A stretch of 64,000 nt of DNA from Acanthosepion lycidas (GCA_963932145.1 OZ010573.1:26868876-26932875); one strand, 5' to 3'. Counted from the stretch's first letter, positions 41,136 to 51,054 are shown. A program made the numbers and translations. Notes: generated by a model not told the origin, from the letters alone.

Positions 41136-42650
41136 TTTAGAGAGTTTCATATTTTCTACCTAGAAATATTGGTGCAACAACGATCATTCTGCATCTCTTT
41201 CTTACTTGCACATATTCCGCCGGTGTTCTAGTTTAGGTATTATGCTTGGCGCAGCACAATCATTCTATATACTTCCCTAATTTAATTATCAAAATAAGTA
41301 AAAAAAAACATCTATACACAATGGTGCCCGGTTCCACAGACAAGTTTTCATTGATACTTTTGCCCTCACGTAGAACCTCACCATTAGAACCTACAAAATT
41401 CACTATTTGTCTCCACGTACCCCAATAAAATAAATAAATGTCGTATCCGAGGCTTGTCAATCCCTATTGCAGACGCCTGCTCAGGCACATTTGAGTTTGT
41501 TCAACGCCCACAGAGCCCACGTGCGGTATTTACTGCAACTATGCTGAGCGGATCGTAGTTACGGTTTCTGGAAAAGAGGCGCGTTCTCTGGCGTGATCAA
41601 CAATCTGAACATGGCCAGCAAACCCTTGGTTACGATGACATGTGATTTAGTGCTACCTCGATCATCGTCGCTCCCCAAAGAGTTCCGTCTACCCAATTTC
41701 ACTTACAAGGCTTCGGTCAACCTGTGGTATGGTGTTCAGGCACTTTCCAAATGTGTCGCATGCTGGTATCGCCTCCCCTAGACCGATACCATCAAGTAGT
41801 TACCTTCCTGAAAAATCGATCAAGGTGCGATTTAAAGCCGAGTCTCATGGTTAGAAAACCTATGTTCTAACTCGGCCACATGATGACTTAAGAAAGTCGG
41901 AAGCTTGGACAATATTTCTTTCAAAATAAACTTTCTGGACGAATTTCCTTCTTATCTGAAAAGGATTATTCATAATTTGGGAAAGCTGATTAATAAAATA
42001 AATATAACACTAACGCCAAAACTAATGATTAGCTAATTGATTTAAATAATTAACGAATTAACTAATAAAATTAATATTACTCTAACGCCCAAACAGAACG
42101 AACATAATATTAAAAATAGAATTTCGTAATCCAGCTCTGAGAACTTGCCCAAGTGTCCGCTCATTTAAGACGGGTTGGGACAATAATTGTTGTAAACCAA
42201 AGAACGAATATAAAGATGAACTTTGTTACTTATTATCTGTGCGTCATATTTTGTTTTATTTTTATTGATGTGCACCTTCACCCTAGCGGGTCGTCTTGGT
42301 ACCAAAGATTCTGACAGCAACCGGACCTGACTGTCCTATGATTAAAAATTCACAACGCCGGATAAGACAAAGGTTGGGATTGAACAGGTTACTTTGGTAA
42401 CTTACTGCGGCATCATACATCCTAGACGAGCCCGAGGGCTTGGGCCCCACATATTCGGATCCTACCAAAGACCTTAGAACCCAGAAGATGGTACGTCATT
42501 GGTCCCGCAACCGAAAGCGGCTGAAGGTACTACATTAGGTAATAATCCATTTTCAGAAGATGTTGTCAATGTTTATGTTAAAATACGTTTAATGAGTAGA
42601 TATGATCGTTCGAAAAGATCGTCGAATATTTATTGTTTATAAACAGTAAT
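41136..42650. other. no recognised feature
   Basis: About 1.5 kb. 41,450-41,800 is less AT-rich than its surroundings and has short frames on both strands, but I could not match it to any protein family. 42,280-42,500 is also relatively GC-rich. Confidence 0.35.
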
Positions 42651-42654
42651 TCGG

Positions 42655-42892
42655 AGTTTGCTAACCTGACGTTTCCTTGAGGTTGAATAATTGACAGGAT
42701 ATCAGATCAAATGATGGTTCCCACTGGGATTACAAGTTCGATTCCTGTCGGAGAAGCACATATTTTCTACAAAATTTCTCAAACATTCAGGCCGGTAAAT
42801 GTAATTAATACAGTTTATTTAAAAATCAAAGTATTTACTTAAATAAATTGTATCAATTAAAATAACGTATAAACAGAATATATATAAAAGAA
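42655..42892 (+). mobile_element. family-C element, tRNA-like core and tail
   Basis: CAAATGATGGTTCCCACTGG and ACAAGTTCGATTCCTGTCGG form the B-box end of a tRNA-like core; the tail has CTCAAACATTCAGGCCGGTA, GTAATTAATACAG and TAAATTGTATCAATTAAAAT. No inverted arm is present on the left side. Confidence 0.7.
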
Positions 42893-43130
42893 AGAGGTTG
42901 TAGTGGTTCCAACGAGAGAAAAGTATGTATATTAAAAAGAAAAGAAGAGAGGTGCCACAAACGTTTTTGGTTGTAATGTGAATTTTTTTAGAAAAAAATA
43001 TTATGCTTTGTTTTCCATAATTTTACTACAAGCGTTTCTGGTCTCGCGACCATCTTCAGGCAAAAGGCGGAGATTTCCACATATTATTAAAAATAATTAA
43101 TTTTTCCCTTATGTTTTTCATTGTTAAATA
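42893..43130 (-). mobile_element. family-E repeat with hammerhead motif
   Basis: Collinear with 15,490-15,720. Shared words are TAGTGGTTCCAACGAGAGAA, AAACGTTTTTGGTTGTAATG and TTTCTGGTCTCGCGACC. The hammerhead motif is described separately. (TA)n starts at the right edge. Confidence 0.72.
43021..43065 (-). ncRNA. hammerhead ribozyme motif (type I layout)
   Basis: Read 43,065 to 43,021 on the minus strand: stem I 5' strand TTTTGC, core CTGAAGA, stem II TGGTC with GCGA loop and GACCA, core GAAA, short stem III AC-GCTT-GT, cleavage nucleotide A (GUA), then stem I 3' strand GTAAAA. Stem I pairs over 6 bp (one G-U), stem II over 5 bp. All conserved core positions of the hammerhead are present. Known biology: Penelope-like elements and animal retrozymes carry such minimal hammerheads at their termini. 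Weak points are the unusual U-A pair next to the core in stem II and the very short stem III. Whether it self-cleaves is not shown by the sequence. Confidence 0.6.
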
Positions 43131-43140
43131 TTCTCGATAT

Positions 43141-43143
<3 letters not shown>

Positions 43144-43191
<48 letters not shown>
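43144..43191. repeat. (TA)n microsatellite
   Basis: TA run between the hammerhead repeat and the Penelope-like remnant. Confidence 0.95.
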
Positions 43192-43193
<2 letters not shown>

Positions 43194-43860
43194 ACAACAT
43201 TAACAATTTCTATAAAAGCCAAATGCTCGCTAACTATAAGCAAGATGAATTTTCTCTTAGAAACATTAAAGAAATACATAACCCTAGTCGACCAAAACAA
43301 GAAAATTAAATTATCTATTATAAAAAAAGCTTATCATCAACAACAACTTACCTGCAAGATCCAAATTACAGAGAACCAATATTATTTATGAATTTACATC
43401 CACTTAAGGAACTATGTTGTCAAATTCATGATGAATTATATTGGACATGCTACTACATACCTATCAAGAAGACTCACGTTGCACCTATCTAATCATAGCT
43501 CAATTAGGATTCATTTAAACGCACACGGAAATCTATCAAACTCCACCTTCGACATACTTGTAGAAAATACAAGTATAACAGCCTCATCCATATTTGGAAG
43601 CATTAATAATAATAATAATTTAAAAAGTCAGCACTCAATAACATATATTATGAACACGGCCACAATGTGCTGATGGTGTTTAGAAAATAAAGATAAAAAT
43701 ATTCCTATAACTCTAGAAGTATAGATAAAAAAAATCATACATTCAGTTAAAAATAAAAATCTTCCTTGATAATGGCTAGAAGAAGAGCCGAAAGCAATTA
43801 TATATGCGGAACATTTGGACAATTTTTTTTTTACACACTTTTTATGTCCAGAAAAGAAAA
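43192..43860 (+). mobile_element. Penelope-like element, GIY-YIG C-terminal remnant
   Basis: 43,428-43,673 encodes MNYIGHATTYLSRRLTLHLS then NHSSIRIHLNAHGN and FDILVENTSI. The YIG, the R-R-L-x-x-H spacing and the SSIRxHL block are typical of the GIY-YIG endonuclease domain of Penelope-like elements. Upstream (43,195-43,420) the frame is broken but lysine- and proline-containing text could be the end of the reverse transcriptase. Downstream, CCTTGATAATGGCTAG and GAGCCGAAAGCA (43,767-43,800) parallel 36.3 kb and suggest the 3' untranslated hairpin. An (AAT)n run (43,600-43,620) interrupts the frame. Confidence 0.65.
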
Positions 43861-43943
43861 GGACTTATAAGAACACAAGTAAGTTGTTTATCCCTCATCT
43901 TTAATGAAACTTATATAAAAGAGGGGTTGCTTTCCAAATATAC

Positions 43944-43947
<4 letters not shown>

Positions 43948-44038
<91 letters not shown>

Positions 44039-44042
44039 CGCG
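43948..44042. repeat. (TA)n, (GT)n and (CG)n compound microsatellite
   Basis: TA to 43,993, then GT, then a CG run (44,031-44,042), all alternating purine-pyrimidine. Confidence 0.95.
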
Positions 44043-44046
44043 TGCA

Positions 44047-44430
44047 TATATTATACGAAATAGATTAAATCCGACAAATATTTTAATATAGTTTCTGCTT
44101 AAACGTTATTTTTATGGATACAACTTATTTGAGTAAATGTTCTGTTTTTTAATTAAACAGTATTAATTACATTCACCGACCTGAATGTTCGAGAAATTTC
44201 GTAGAAAATATGCGTTCTCCGACAGGAATCGACCCTGTATCTCATACAAAAACCGTCATTTGGCCTTACGTGCTGTTAACCATTCAGCCACAGAGAACTT
44301 CAGGCTAGCAACGTTCAAATGACACATAGCCTCGACGACTTTTCTCAAATAAGTTGTATCCATAAAAATAACGGATAAACAGAAAATATATTCAAATATT
44401 TATCGGATTTAATCCGTTTCATACAATATG
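44047..44430. mobile_element. family-C TIR element with tRNA-like core
   Basis: Terminal arms of about 85-95 bp (GAAATAGATTAAATCCGACA on the left, inverted on the right) are highly similar. Between them, on the minus strand, lies GTTCTCTGTGGCTGAATGGT, AACAGCACGTAAGG, ACAGGGTCGATTCCTGTC and GGAGAACGCAT, a serine/leucine-tRNA-like head with A- and B-box-like parts and a T-arm-like hairpin. Confidence 0.75.
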
Positions 44431-44495
44431 TTGCCATTGTTTACGTTAGATTACGTTTCGGATCAGAAATGATATATCGAGAAAAATCGAGAAGA

Positions 44496-44496
<1 letters not shown>

Positions 44497-44523
<27 letters not shown>
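44497..44523. repeat. (TA)n microsatellite
   Basis: TA run to the left of a family-G foldback. Confidence 0.9.
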
Positions 44524-44526
<3 letters not shown>

Positions 44527-44548
44527 ATGTGGTGCAGTTCAATTTACA

Positions 44549-44767
44549 TTACATGAATCATTCATACAAAAAACAGATATAGAAGTTAATGATTTAAATG
44601 GCGAGAATACATCTTCGCAATTTTAATAAATTACATTAACCCCGAACCTGTATATCAATGTTATGATCCCTGTTTATAATGTACATTATTAAAATTGTTT
44701 GCGAAGATGTATTCTCGCCAGTTAGATCATTAACTTCTATATCTGTTTTTTGTATGAATGATTCATG

Positions 44768-44770
<3 letters not shown>
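44549..44770. mobile_element. family-G foldback element
   Basis: About 80-bp arms: TTACATGAATCATTCATACA, CAGATATAGAAGTTAATGAT, GAATACATCTTCGCAA on the left and their inverse on the right (44,688-44,770). A 60-bp centre with CCGAACCTGTATATCAATGT separates them. (TA)n lies on both sides. The same arm and centre words are at 12.56-12.96 kb. Confidence 0.82.

Positions 44771-44813
<43 letters not shown>
44771..44813. repeat. (TA)n microsatellite
   Basis: TA run to the right of the foldback. Confidence 0.95.
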
Positions 44814-44816
<3 letters not shown>

Positions 44817-45224
44817 GATGATTCAAACTTCCAACTTGCTATTTTCGTCTCGCTTTGTTGGGTTTCTTGCTTGGATTTATTTAAGTGGGCGAAAAAATTT
44901 AGGAAAATTGGATACTACTGAGTGATTGCTCGAATTTAGCGCTTTTGGACGATAAGTAGTTAAAACACGCAGTGAAGTAATTCCAGTTCGATATTTGGTT
45001 TCTAAAGTTATTTATATGAAATTAAATGTTAACAACTTTCTCATACCACGCTTCAGTGGTTACAGGAATTCTTTCTACAGCATCGAAGGACAAGCAAAAA
45101 AGGATCGATCTTCCTGTGTCCGGAATTAGAAAGAAGAAAAGTGAAATTCAGTTAAAATAAAGGGCCAGGTTGTGTTTTTAATGTCCGATTCCAGTATAGT
45201 AGATAAATATGTAAATGCAATGTC
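44814..45224. other. no recognised feature
   Basis: AT-rich spacer; no motif. Confidence 0.35.
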
Positions 45225-45360
45225 CGTTCTTTTATGTCTTCTTAATTCTTGTCGAGCTCTTGCTATTTCTCCTTTTCTTATTCTCTTTCATACTCTGTAA
45301 TTCCATGCGTCTCAGTGGCTTTATTCCCTTACTTAGGGTGAAGTGATAAAAAAATTAAAA
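45225..45360 (+). mobile_element. jockey-like LINE 3' untranslated remnant
   Basis: TCTTATTCTCTTTCATACTC, GTAATTCCATGCGTCTCAGT, GGCTTTATTCCCTTACTTAG and GGTGAAGTGA parallel the 3' ends of the copies at 27.9 and 28.6 kb. Confidence 0.6.
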
Positions 45361-45412
45361 ATTAATTAATTTATCAAATTTATCCAACTAACATTAAGTA
45401 TATATATATAGG

Positions 45413-45769
45413 AGGCACGGTGTAGTAATGGATAGCGGCTTGGATTGAGGAATCGGAGAGCCGAGTTCGAATTCCAGTACTAATACCCTTGGGAAAAGGG
45501 TGAATCCTCTTCTCCCTCCCAGCTATGGACAGACTGGGTTCTATAGCCTTGGATGGCAACTAGTCTAGGAGAAGGACAACTCTGAATTCAAAACCTGCTG
45601 AGGGTCGTTTGGGAACCCTGTAGCACGTAGTGCACCAGGTCGCTGTATTCGGCCCTTCAAAAAGTGTGGTTGGTCCTGCACGAAACCTTCACCACTATAA
45701 TTAAAATGTCATGCGTTGGTGTCGGGCTATCAGTTTCCTAAGAACTGATCTGCTTGACGGGAGAGTCGA

Positions 45770-45770
<1 letters not shown>
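45413..45770 (+). mobile_element. tRNA-derived SINE, family B, well preserved
   Basis: GAGGCACGGTGTAGTAATGG, ATAGCGGCTTGGATTG and GAGTTCGAATTCC form the head; the body has ACTAATACCCTTGGGAAAAG, CCCAGCTATGG, CCTTGGATGGCAACTAGTCT, CTCTGAATTCAAAACCTG, CCCTTCAAAAAGTGTGGTTG and CGGGAGAGTCGAG. It ends directly in (TA)n. Confidence 0.88.

Positions 45771-45844
<74 letters not shown>
45771..45844. repeat. (TA)n microsatellite
   Basis: TA run linking the SINE end to the family-C element. Confidence 0.95.
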
Positions 45845-45849
<5 letters not shown>

Positions 45850-46156
45850 GTCCGACAATTATTTAATATATTTTCTGTTCATACGTCATTTTTATAGATA
45901 TAGTTTAAGTAAATGCTCTGTTTTTAATTAAACAGTATTAATTACATTTACCGACCTAAATTTTCAAGAATTTTCGTATGCAGGTCAGATCAAATGACGG
46001 TTTCTGTATAGGAATACAGGTTCGATTCATGTCAGGGAACGCACATTTTTCTACGACATTTCTCGAACATTCAGACTAGTAAATGTAATTAATACTGTTT
46101 AATTAAAAACAGTGCATTTACTTAAATAAATTGTATCTATAAAAATAACATAAACA

Positions 46157-46160
<4 letters not shown>
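45845..46160. mobile_element. family-C TIR element with tRNA-like core
   Basis: Left tail ATTAAGTCCGACAATTATTT, TTTAATTAAACAGTATTAAT, TACATTTACCGACCT is inverted at the right end (46,070-46,160), giving arms of about 110 bp. The core reads on the plus strand AAATGACGGTTTCTGTATAG, TACAGGTTCGATTCATGTC, opposite to the core at 44.05 kb. Confidence 0.75.

Positions 46161-46193
<33 letters not shown>
46159..46193. repeat. (TA)n microsatellite
   Basis: TA run. Confidence 0.9.
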
Positions 46194-46194
<1 letters not shown>

Positions 46195-46199
46195 CACAT

Positions 46200-46740
46200 G
46201 TAATAAATCTGTTGGTATATGTTGTGGTGTCCTTCTAATGAGTCTATTGTGGACTTTTCCACTTACTATAAAATTAGTAGGAGTGTAAGCCTCGGAGAAA
46301 GAACATTGATATAGTTGGTCAACTCTGTCAAACTCCCTGTCTCGGCAGAGAGGAACTCGGACGAAGCTTTGCCGCAGGTAGACATTCCCTGAATCAGTTT
46401 AGGCGGGTTCAAAGGGAATGATTTTGACCGAGCCTAAGGGCTCGAAGTACCCACAATAAACCGGCCTTGTGCCACATATACCCTCGTTGGGGTGGGGCTG
46501 TTAAATATTAACAGTGGTATAGATTGAACGCTGGTCAACCGACACACATTCCCAAGTCGTGTAATACTCTTCTATTCAATACTCGCTTTATCTGCAACCT
46601 CTTGTTTTGTCATTTCTTAACCATTTACTTAGTTACAACATCTTGTCGACGAAGAAACGAACATAAAAAGTTTGTTGCCAACATCTTGGTGACGAAGGAT
46701 TCGAAGAAACGGCCTTCACGTTAAATCATAATTTTTTTTT
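46200..46740 (+). mobile_element. possible LTR and primer-binding region of a plus-strand Gypsy element
   Basis: GC-richer than its surroundings, with CCCACAATAAACCGG (polyadenylation-like AATAAA) and an end TTAGTTACAACATCTTGTCG. CATCTTGTCGACGAAG and CATCTTGGTGACGAAGG follow the putative LTR end, the context in which Mag-type Gypsy elements have a TGGCGACG-like primer-binding site. The plus-strand gag that would belong to it is 4.4 kb away, beyond the minus-strand Gypsy. No second LTR was seen, so this is tentative. Confidence 0.38.
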
Positions 46741-46759
46741 TTTTTTTTTTTTTTTTTTT
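46731..46759. repeat. poly-T tract
   Basis: About 29 T residues; could be a junction between two elements. Confidence 0.9.
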
Positions 46760-47235
46760 GCCAGTGTCTACAACACTGGTGATGAAAGGAATTCTACACA
46801 AAACTCTACGGCAAAAGCATATCCAGTGTTAATTGCAACACTGTCAGTGTAAAAAACGAAACTCCGCAAAATAATACGATTTCTACAAGTTCAATTCAAT
46901 GGTTAGGAAGAAGGTTGGTAAACATTATTTTTTTCTATTCCAACAAGACATTTGTATAAATCAAACAGACATTGTTTTCACTAATAGGGTAAAGTAAAAA
47001 TTTACCCCCCTCTCTCGCTTTTAAATTTTTTTTGAAAAAGAATTGTTCAGTTCAAATAGACTTATTATTGTTGGCTTAAGTGAAAAAAAAGTTTTTCTCC
47101 CTATTGTGAAGTTGATATTAGCACTATTCAGCTGCTAATTCGTAATTCTACTTGGTTAGTCTCAGAGACCACTTATATTGAATGTTCAGTTCTGCTTATG
47201 CAAATTATGCATACTAATTTGCTAGTATCACTACA
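46760..47235 (-). mobile_element. putative 3' LTR of the minus-strand Gypsy element
   Basis: On the minus strand a purine-rich GGTTTAGGGAGA immediately after the pol frame precedes TGTAGTGATACTAGCA at 47,235. This is the usual polypurine tract and TG start of an LTR. The right boundary of the LTR is not visible, and no matching 5' LTR was found near 51 kb. Confidence 0.5.
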
Positions 47236-47239
47236 TCTC

Positions 47240-48532
47240 CCTAAACCTTAAGGGTTTTATCCCTCTCGTAGCTCTTGTACTCCTGATATTTTCGTCATTC
47301 TGCTCTCTTTCTCTCCCTCCCGTATTTCTTTCCCTGGGAGACCTCGATCTGTCCCGGTCTAAGCTGTAGTCACATGTGTTCTCTTGCATACTCCGGTCTT
47401 CATCTGAACTTTCAGAGTCCTTCTGTCCTTCCTCCTGCATTGTTTCCTCTGATGTTTCCTTGTGTAATGGTTGTCCTATCAACTCAATATCAGATGAAAC
47501 TGACATCTCTTCGTCATTTCGTTCTTCCTCTTCATCCTGTGTCCTTATTTGGTCAGCATGGGCCAACACACTATCGCCATTCTCTATTTATTATGGCTGT
47601 ATTATGGCCTTTTTGCATTATGAACTCTGCTCCTTCCGTATCTACATCCTTGCTCTTTTTATACCACATCTTTTCACATGTAGAGTATGACAGTTAGCGG
47701 AGCTCTCATCTGTCTCCCCATTAGAGCTGATGGGCTTTCGAGTCTTCCCGCGTGTGGTATGGTCCTATAACTTAAAAGCATCCTCGGTAGAAAAACTTTT
47801 TCTTTTTGCTGAGAGCATGCTTTCAGCCCCTCTTTTACAGTTTAAACCATCCTTTCTGCTATGCCATTTGATTGAGGGTGATACGGGGGAGTTTTATATG
47901 GTTTACACCCTATTTTCTCTAACCATACGTTCAGCTCTTCGTCGCAAAACTCCGGTGCATTATCCGATACCAAGGTTTTTGGTACACCATTTCTAGAGAA
48001 TACGACTCTTAGAATTTGCTTTATAGTGGAACTTTTCCTGTTTGCAACCCTTATTATTTCAGGCCAACCTGAAAAAGAGTCCACTAATATCAATAAGAGT
48101 CCCACTCCATTTACGTAGGCATGATCCATATGGACCCTACTCCATGGCTCTGCTTCTTTGGGCCATGAATGTAACTTGGCTCGTGTAAAGTTTCTTAACT
48201 CTTTACATTTCTTACACCTCTTTACATAATCCTCAACATCTCGTGAATAACCCGGCCACCAAGCTTCTAGTTTTATCCTTTTTTGTGTGGCCGCTACTCC
48301 AGTGTATATCATTATGTACACTTTCTATTAACGGCTTTCTTTGTGTTTCTGGGGGAACTACCAGGTCCCCATTGCATATTACTCCATGTTCTACTGTTAA
48401 TTTGTGCCTCATTTCTTTATAAGGTCTTTCCGCCCTAGAACAATTTCCCCACGAATTTTTCCTTATTCTTGATAGTATCCTACTTAGCACTGGATCATGT
48501 CTCGTTTCCGCAGCCATTCTGTCTAAAGACAA
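47240..48532 (-). pseudogene. Gypsy integrase and pol C-terminus
   Basis: The segment begins with RPYKEMRHKLTVEHGVICNG (48,400 region), then VHNDIH and CKKCKE of the HHCC zinc finger. The catalytic triad is visible: MDHAYVNGVGLLLILVDSFS (first Asp), TLVSDNAPEFC (second Asp) and HPQSNGIAERMV (Glu). A frameshift separates 48,233-48,532 from 47,842-48,321. After a stop following AERMV the text continues with VKEGLKACSQQKEKVFLPRM, MLLSYRTIPHAGRLESPSAL and MRAPLT, then a basic/acidic tail (EEEERNDEEMSVSSDIELIG) ending STRATRGIKPLRFREM. Acting on retroelement cDNA is the family role. Because of frameshifts it is a pseudogene. Confidence 0.85.
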
Positions 48533-48539
48533 AACATCA

Positions 48540-49724
48540 GTCTATCAAGTGTATGAGCGTATCTTCAAATTCTTCCTCCGTTTTGTCCTTTGACTCCTTG
48601 TAAAATCTCAATCTTGATAGTGCGTTCACATGTGGAATTGAATTTCCTTTGACATACTCTATATCAAAGTCAAATGCCATCAATCTTATCGACCATCGTA
48701 AAATCCTTGATGTCGTGACTTTGGGTAATTCTTTCCTTGGGTTAAATATAAACTAATGGTCTATGATCACTTCTTAGAATTTTTTTTTCCAATTAAAAAT
48801 TGTCGGGCTCTGGTAGTTGTCCACACGATAGCCAATGCTTCTTTCTCTATGTTCGAGTAATTAAATTCAGTGTTCGTTAATCTTCGACAAATACATTATC
48901 GGATGTCCTTCTTGTGATAATATTCCCGATATTGAATGTTCACTTGCATCTGTAGTGAGTGTTATGTCCTTTTTTGGATCAAATATTTTCACTACAGGGT
49001 TTTTTGACATTTCTTTTAATGTTTCAAAAGCTTTCTGCTGTTCGCTTGACCAGATAAATTCTACATTCTTTTTTCTTAAATTTGCAAATGGTTCCGTCAA
49101 GTGCGTGTATTTTGGTAAGTATCGCCTGTAGAAATTTACCAATCCCCAAAAAGACTCCAATTCTTTTTTATTTGTAGGTGTAGCTACTTTTAGAATCTTT
49201 TCTATCAAGGCTTGGTCTGGTGATATACCTTCTTTCGAAATGGAATAACCTAGAAAAGAAATTTTCTTGGAGTTGCTTACGCATTTTTTTTCATTTATCG
49301 TCATTCCGGCATTTCTTAATCTATTCAAGACTAATTCAGTTTTCTCTTTTAATTCCTTTTCATTAGTAGCTCCTATGCATATGTCGTCTTGGTAACAAAT
49401 CATATTTTGTATATTCCCTACAACCTGTTCAATGGCCCTTTGAAATATGGCGCTTGCTGTTTTTACTCCATATGGCATTCTCTTCCATCTTAGTAACCCT
49501 ATTGGCGTATTTATAGTGGTTACTTCTTTGAAGCTTTCATCTATTAGTATTTGGTGGTATGCCGTTTTTAAATCTATTTTTGAAAAAACAGACATCCCTG
49601 CCAACGCATGTAACGCAAGTTCCACATTGGGTGTTGGATATGAATCCGAGCATATCTTGTGATTTACTCCTATTTTATAATCTCCACAAATACGTAAATC
49701 ACCATCTGTTTTCCTCAAAACCAC
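48540..49724 (-). pseudogene. Gypsy reverse transcriptase and RNase H
   Basis: The open frame 49,724-48,867 starts (as a non-ATG) with VVLRKTDGDLRICGDYK, followed by DLKTAYHQILIDE, MPYGVKTASAIFQRA and the catalytic YQDDICIGA. KKISFLGYSISKEGI and FWGLVNFYRRYLPK complete the polymerase-connection part. RNase H shows TTDASEHSISGILSQEG. Beyond about 48,860 the frame breaks, but FNPRKELPKVTTSRILRW and IEYVKGNSIPHVNALSRL (48,650-48,740) continue the domain. The N-terminal palm segment before VVLRKTDG is absent in this strand; a similar segment lies inverted at 49,733-49,830. Intact YQDD suggests relatively recent inactivation. Confidence 0.87.
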
Positions 49725-49732
49725 TATTATGA

Positions 49733-49830
49733 GGCACGAAAATTACCAGTACATTTATTGCCGTTAGTAGTGACAAAACTACGTAAATTAGTAGAACAAG
49801 ACCTTCTTGAACATGTTCCGTCGAATCGTT
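49733..49830 (+). pseudogene. reverse-transcriptase N-terminal segment in inverted orientation
   Basis: The plus strand encodes EARKLPVHLLPLVVTKLRKL and then VEQDLLEHVPSNR, ending in a stop. In Gypsy pol proteins the segment before the catalytic palm has the form KARxxPxxLxxxVxxELxxLVxxGILExV, and this fits residue by residue. It sits exactly where the minus-strand pol lacks that segment, between NYEASLKENVSPSYY (upstream) and IIVVLRKTDG (downstream). I infer a local inversion of about 100-130 bp; insertion of a piece from another element is the alternative. Confidence 0.6.
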
Positions 49831-49866
49831 AAATGCCTAAGGGATTCGTCGAAGGCCTCCGTTTGC

Positions 49867-50249
49867 CGTAGCCGGACTCCGTAATATAATAAGAGGGGGA
49901 AACATTTTCTTTTAAACTTGCTTCATAGTTCTTTAATTTCCCTGTTTTTTCCATTTTTATTTCATTAATTAATTTAGTAGAATTCATGTTAAGCACATCA
50001 TTTCCAATAAGGCCATGGTTTTTCTTGCAACAATTACAGGAATTACTTCAAATTTTTCTTTTAACTCCAATGAACCTTCGAAGTATCCTAATATTTTTAT
50101 TACGGATCCATCAAATTGGCGAAGTTGTAAATTGCTTTTTCGTAAAGGTGGCTTACCTATGTATTCCCAAAAATTTTTTGGAATCGGTGTTACTTCACTT
50201 CCAGTATCCATTTGCATAATTAAATCGCAGTTATTAATTTTAACCTTTA
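49867..50249 (-). pseudogene. Gypsy aspartic protease and linker
   Basis: The minus strand from 50,217 gives MQMDTGSEVTPIPKNFWEYI, with the active-site DTGS, then LRQFDGSVIKILGYFEGSLE and VIPVIVARKTMALLEMM in which the usual flap and LLG-like region is weak. A linker to reverse transcriptase follows (INEIKMEKTGKLKNYEASL, KENVSPSYY) in a shifted frame. The join to gag (50,250) and to RT is broken. Confidence 0.75.
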
Positions 50250-51054
50250 CTATAATTTTCTTTTCTCCTGTTCAAGAGTCTTATTCTTCACAGTAAAAAC
50301 TTCCCTGTCGGTGTCGTTTTCTTCAAATCTTTCAACATTTTTCTTTTTTAATTTACACACTGCTTGAAAGTGGTTCTTTTTAAAGCAATTATTACAAGTT
50401 TTCCCAAATGCCGGACACTTTTCCTTTTTCATTTCGTGTTCACGTCCACAATACGAACACTTTATCTTGTTTACCGCGTATGTATCAGCGAATCTTTGTT
50501 CGGTGGGTTGACTTTTATAATCGTGGTATGTCTGTATTAGCTCTTGTTGTTGCATAAATTCAATACAAGCATTTAAAGACATATTTCCTATTTGTAATTG
50601 TTCCAATATTTTATATCGGTGTGACGCATTGGACATACCTTCAATTAGTCTTAATTGAATCGAGTCCTCTTCGATGGTCTGTTTCTCAAATTCACAATAT
50701 CTACTTGCATTTCGTAGACGGTGTAAATATTTTATAATTGGTTCGTCAATTTCCTGTTTCGTTGACATGAATTTCGTTCTTTCTGCCACTACCAGCCTTT
50801 TCTTGGGTCTCATATTTTTTTTTATAATCTGACTTTTCGAAAGTCAGGTCTTCCAAATTTAAGGGATATGCCATGGTGGGGACTTTCATTACCGCCTCGC
50901 AACCAGCTGTAGCCAAAAATAAATCCGTGATTTCATTTTCGCCTCCTTGTTGTCTTTCAACTTTTGTTCTAGCAGTGGCAGAGAAGCAACAAATCCAAGT
51001 ATCGACAAATTCTGGATCTTCCAGTGACAATTGAAATCCTATCGGCGACGCCAC
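50250..51054 (-). pseudogene. Gypsy gag with zinc knuckle
   Basis: The N-terminal part (51,054-50,813) reads ASPIGFQLSLEDPEFVDTWI, EITDLFLATAGCEAVMKV and NLEDLTFEKSDYKK; the first codon is GTG, preceded in frame by a TGA, so an ATG start has been lost. After a frameshift, 50,813-50,250 reads RPKKRLVVAERTKFMSTKQE, YLHRLRNASRYCEF and a double zinc-knuckle-like CSYCGREHEMKKEKC and CNNCFKKNHFQAVC. This is the usual nucleocapsid layout of K02A2.6/Mag-type Gypsy elements. A second, unrelated gag begins 40 bp away in the opposite direction. Confidence 0.82.

Noticed and set aside
41246..41800. GC-richer block as a possible host exon
   Set aside because: Only short interrupted frames were found on both strands and no family was recognised.
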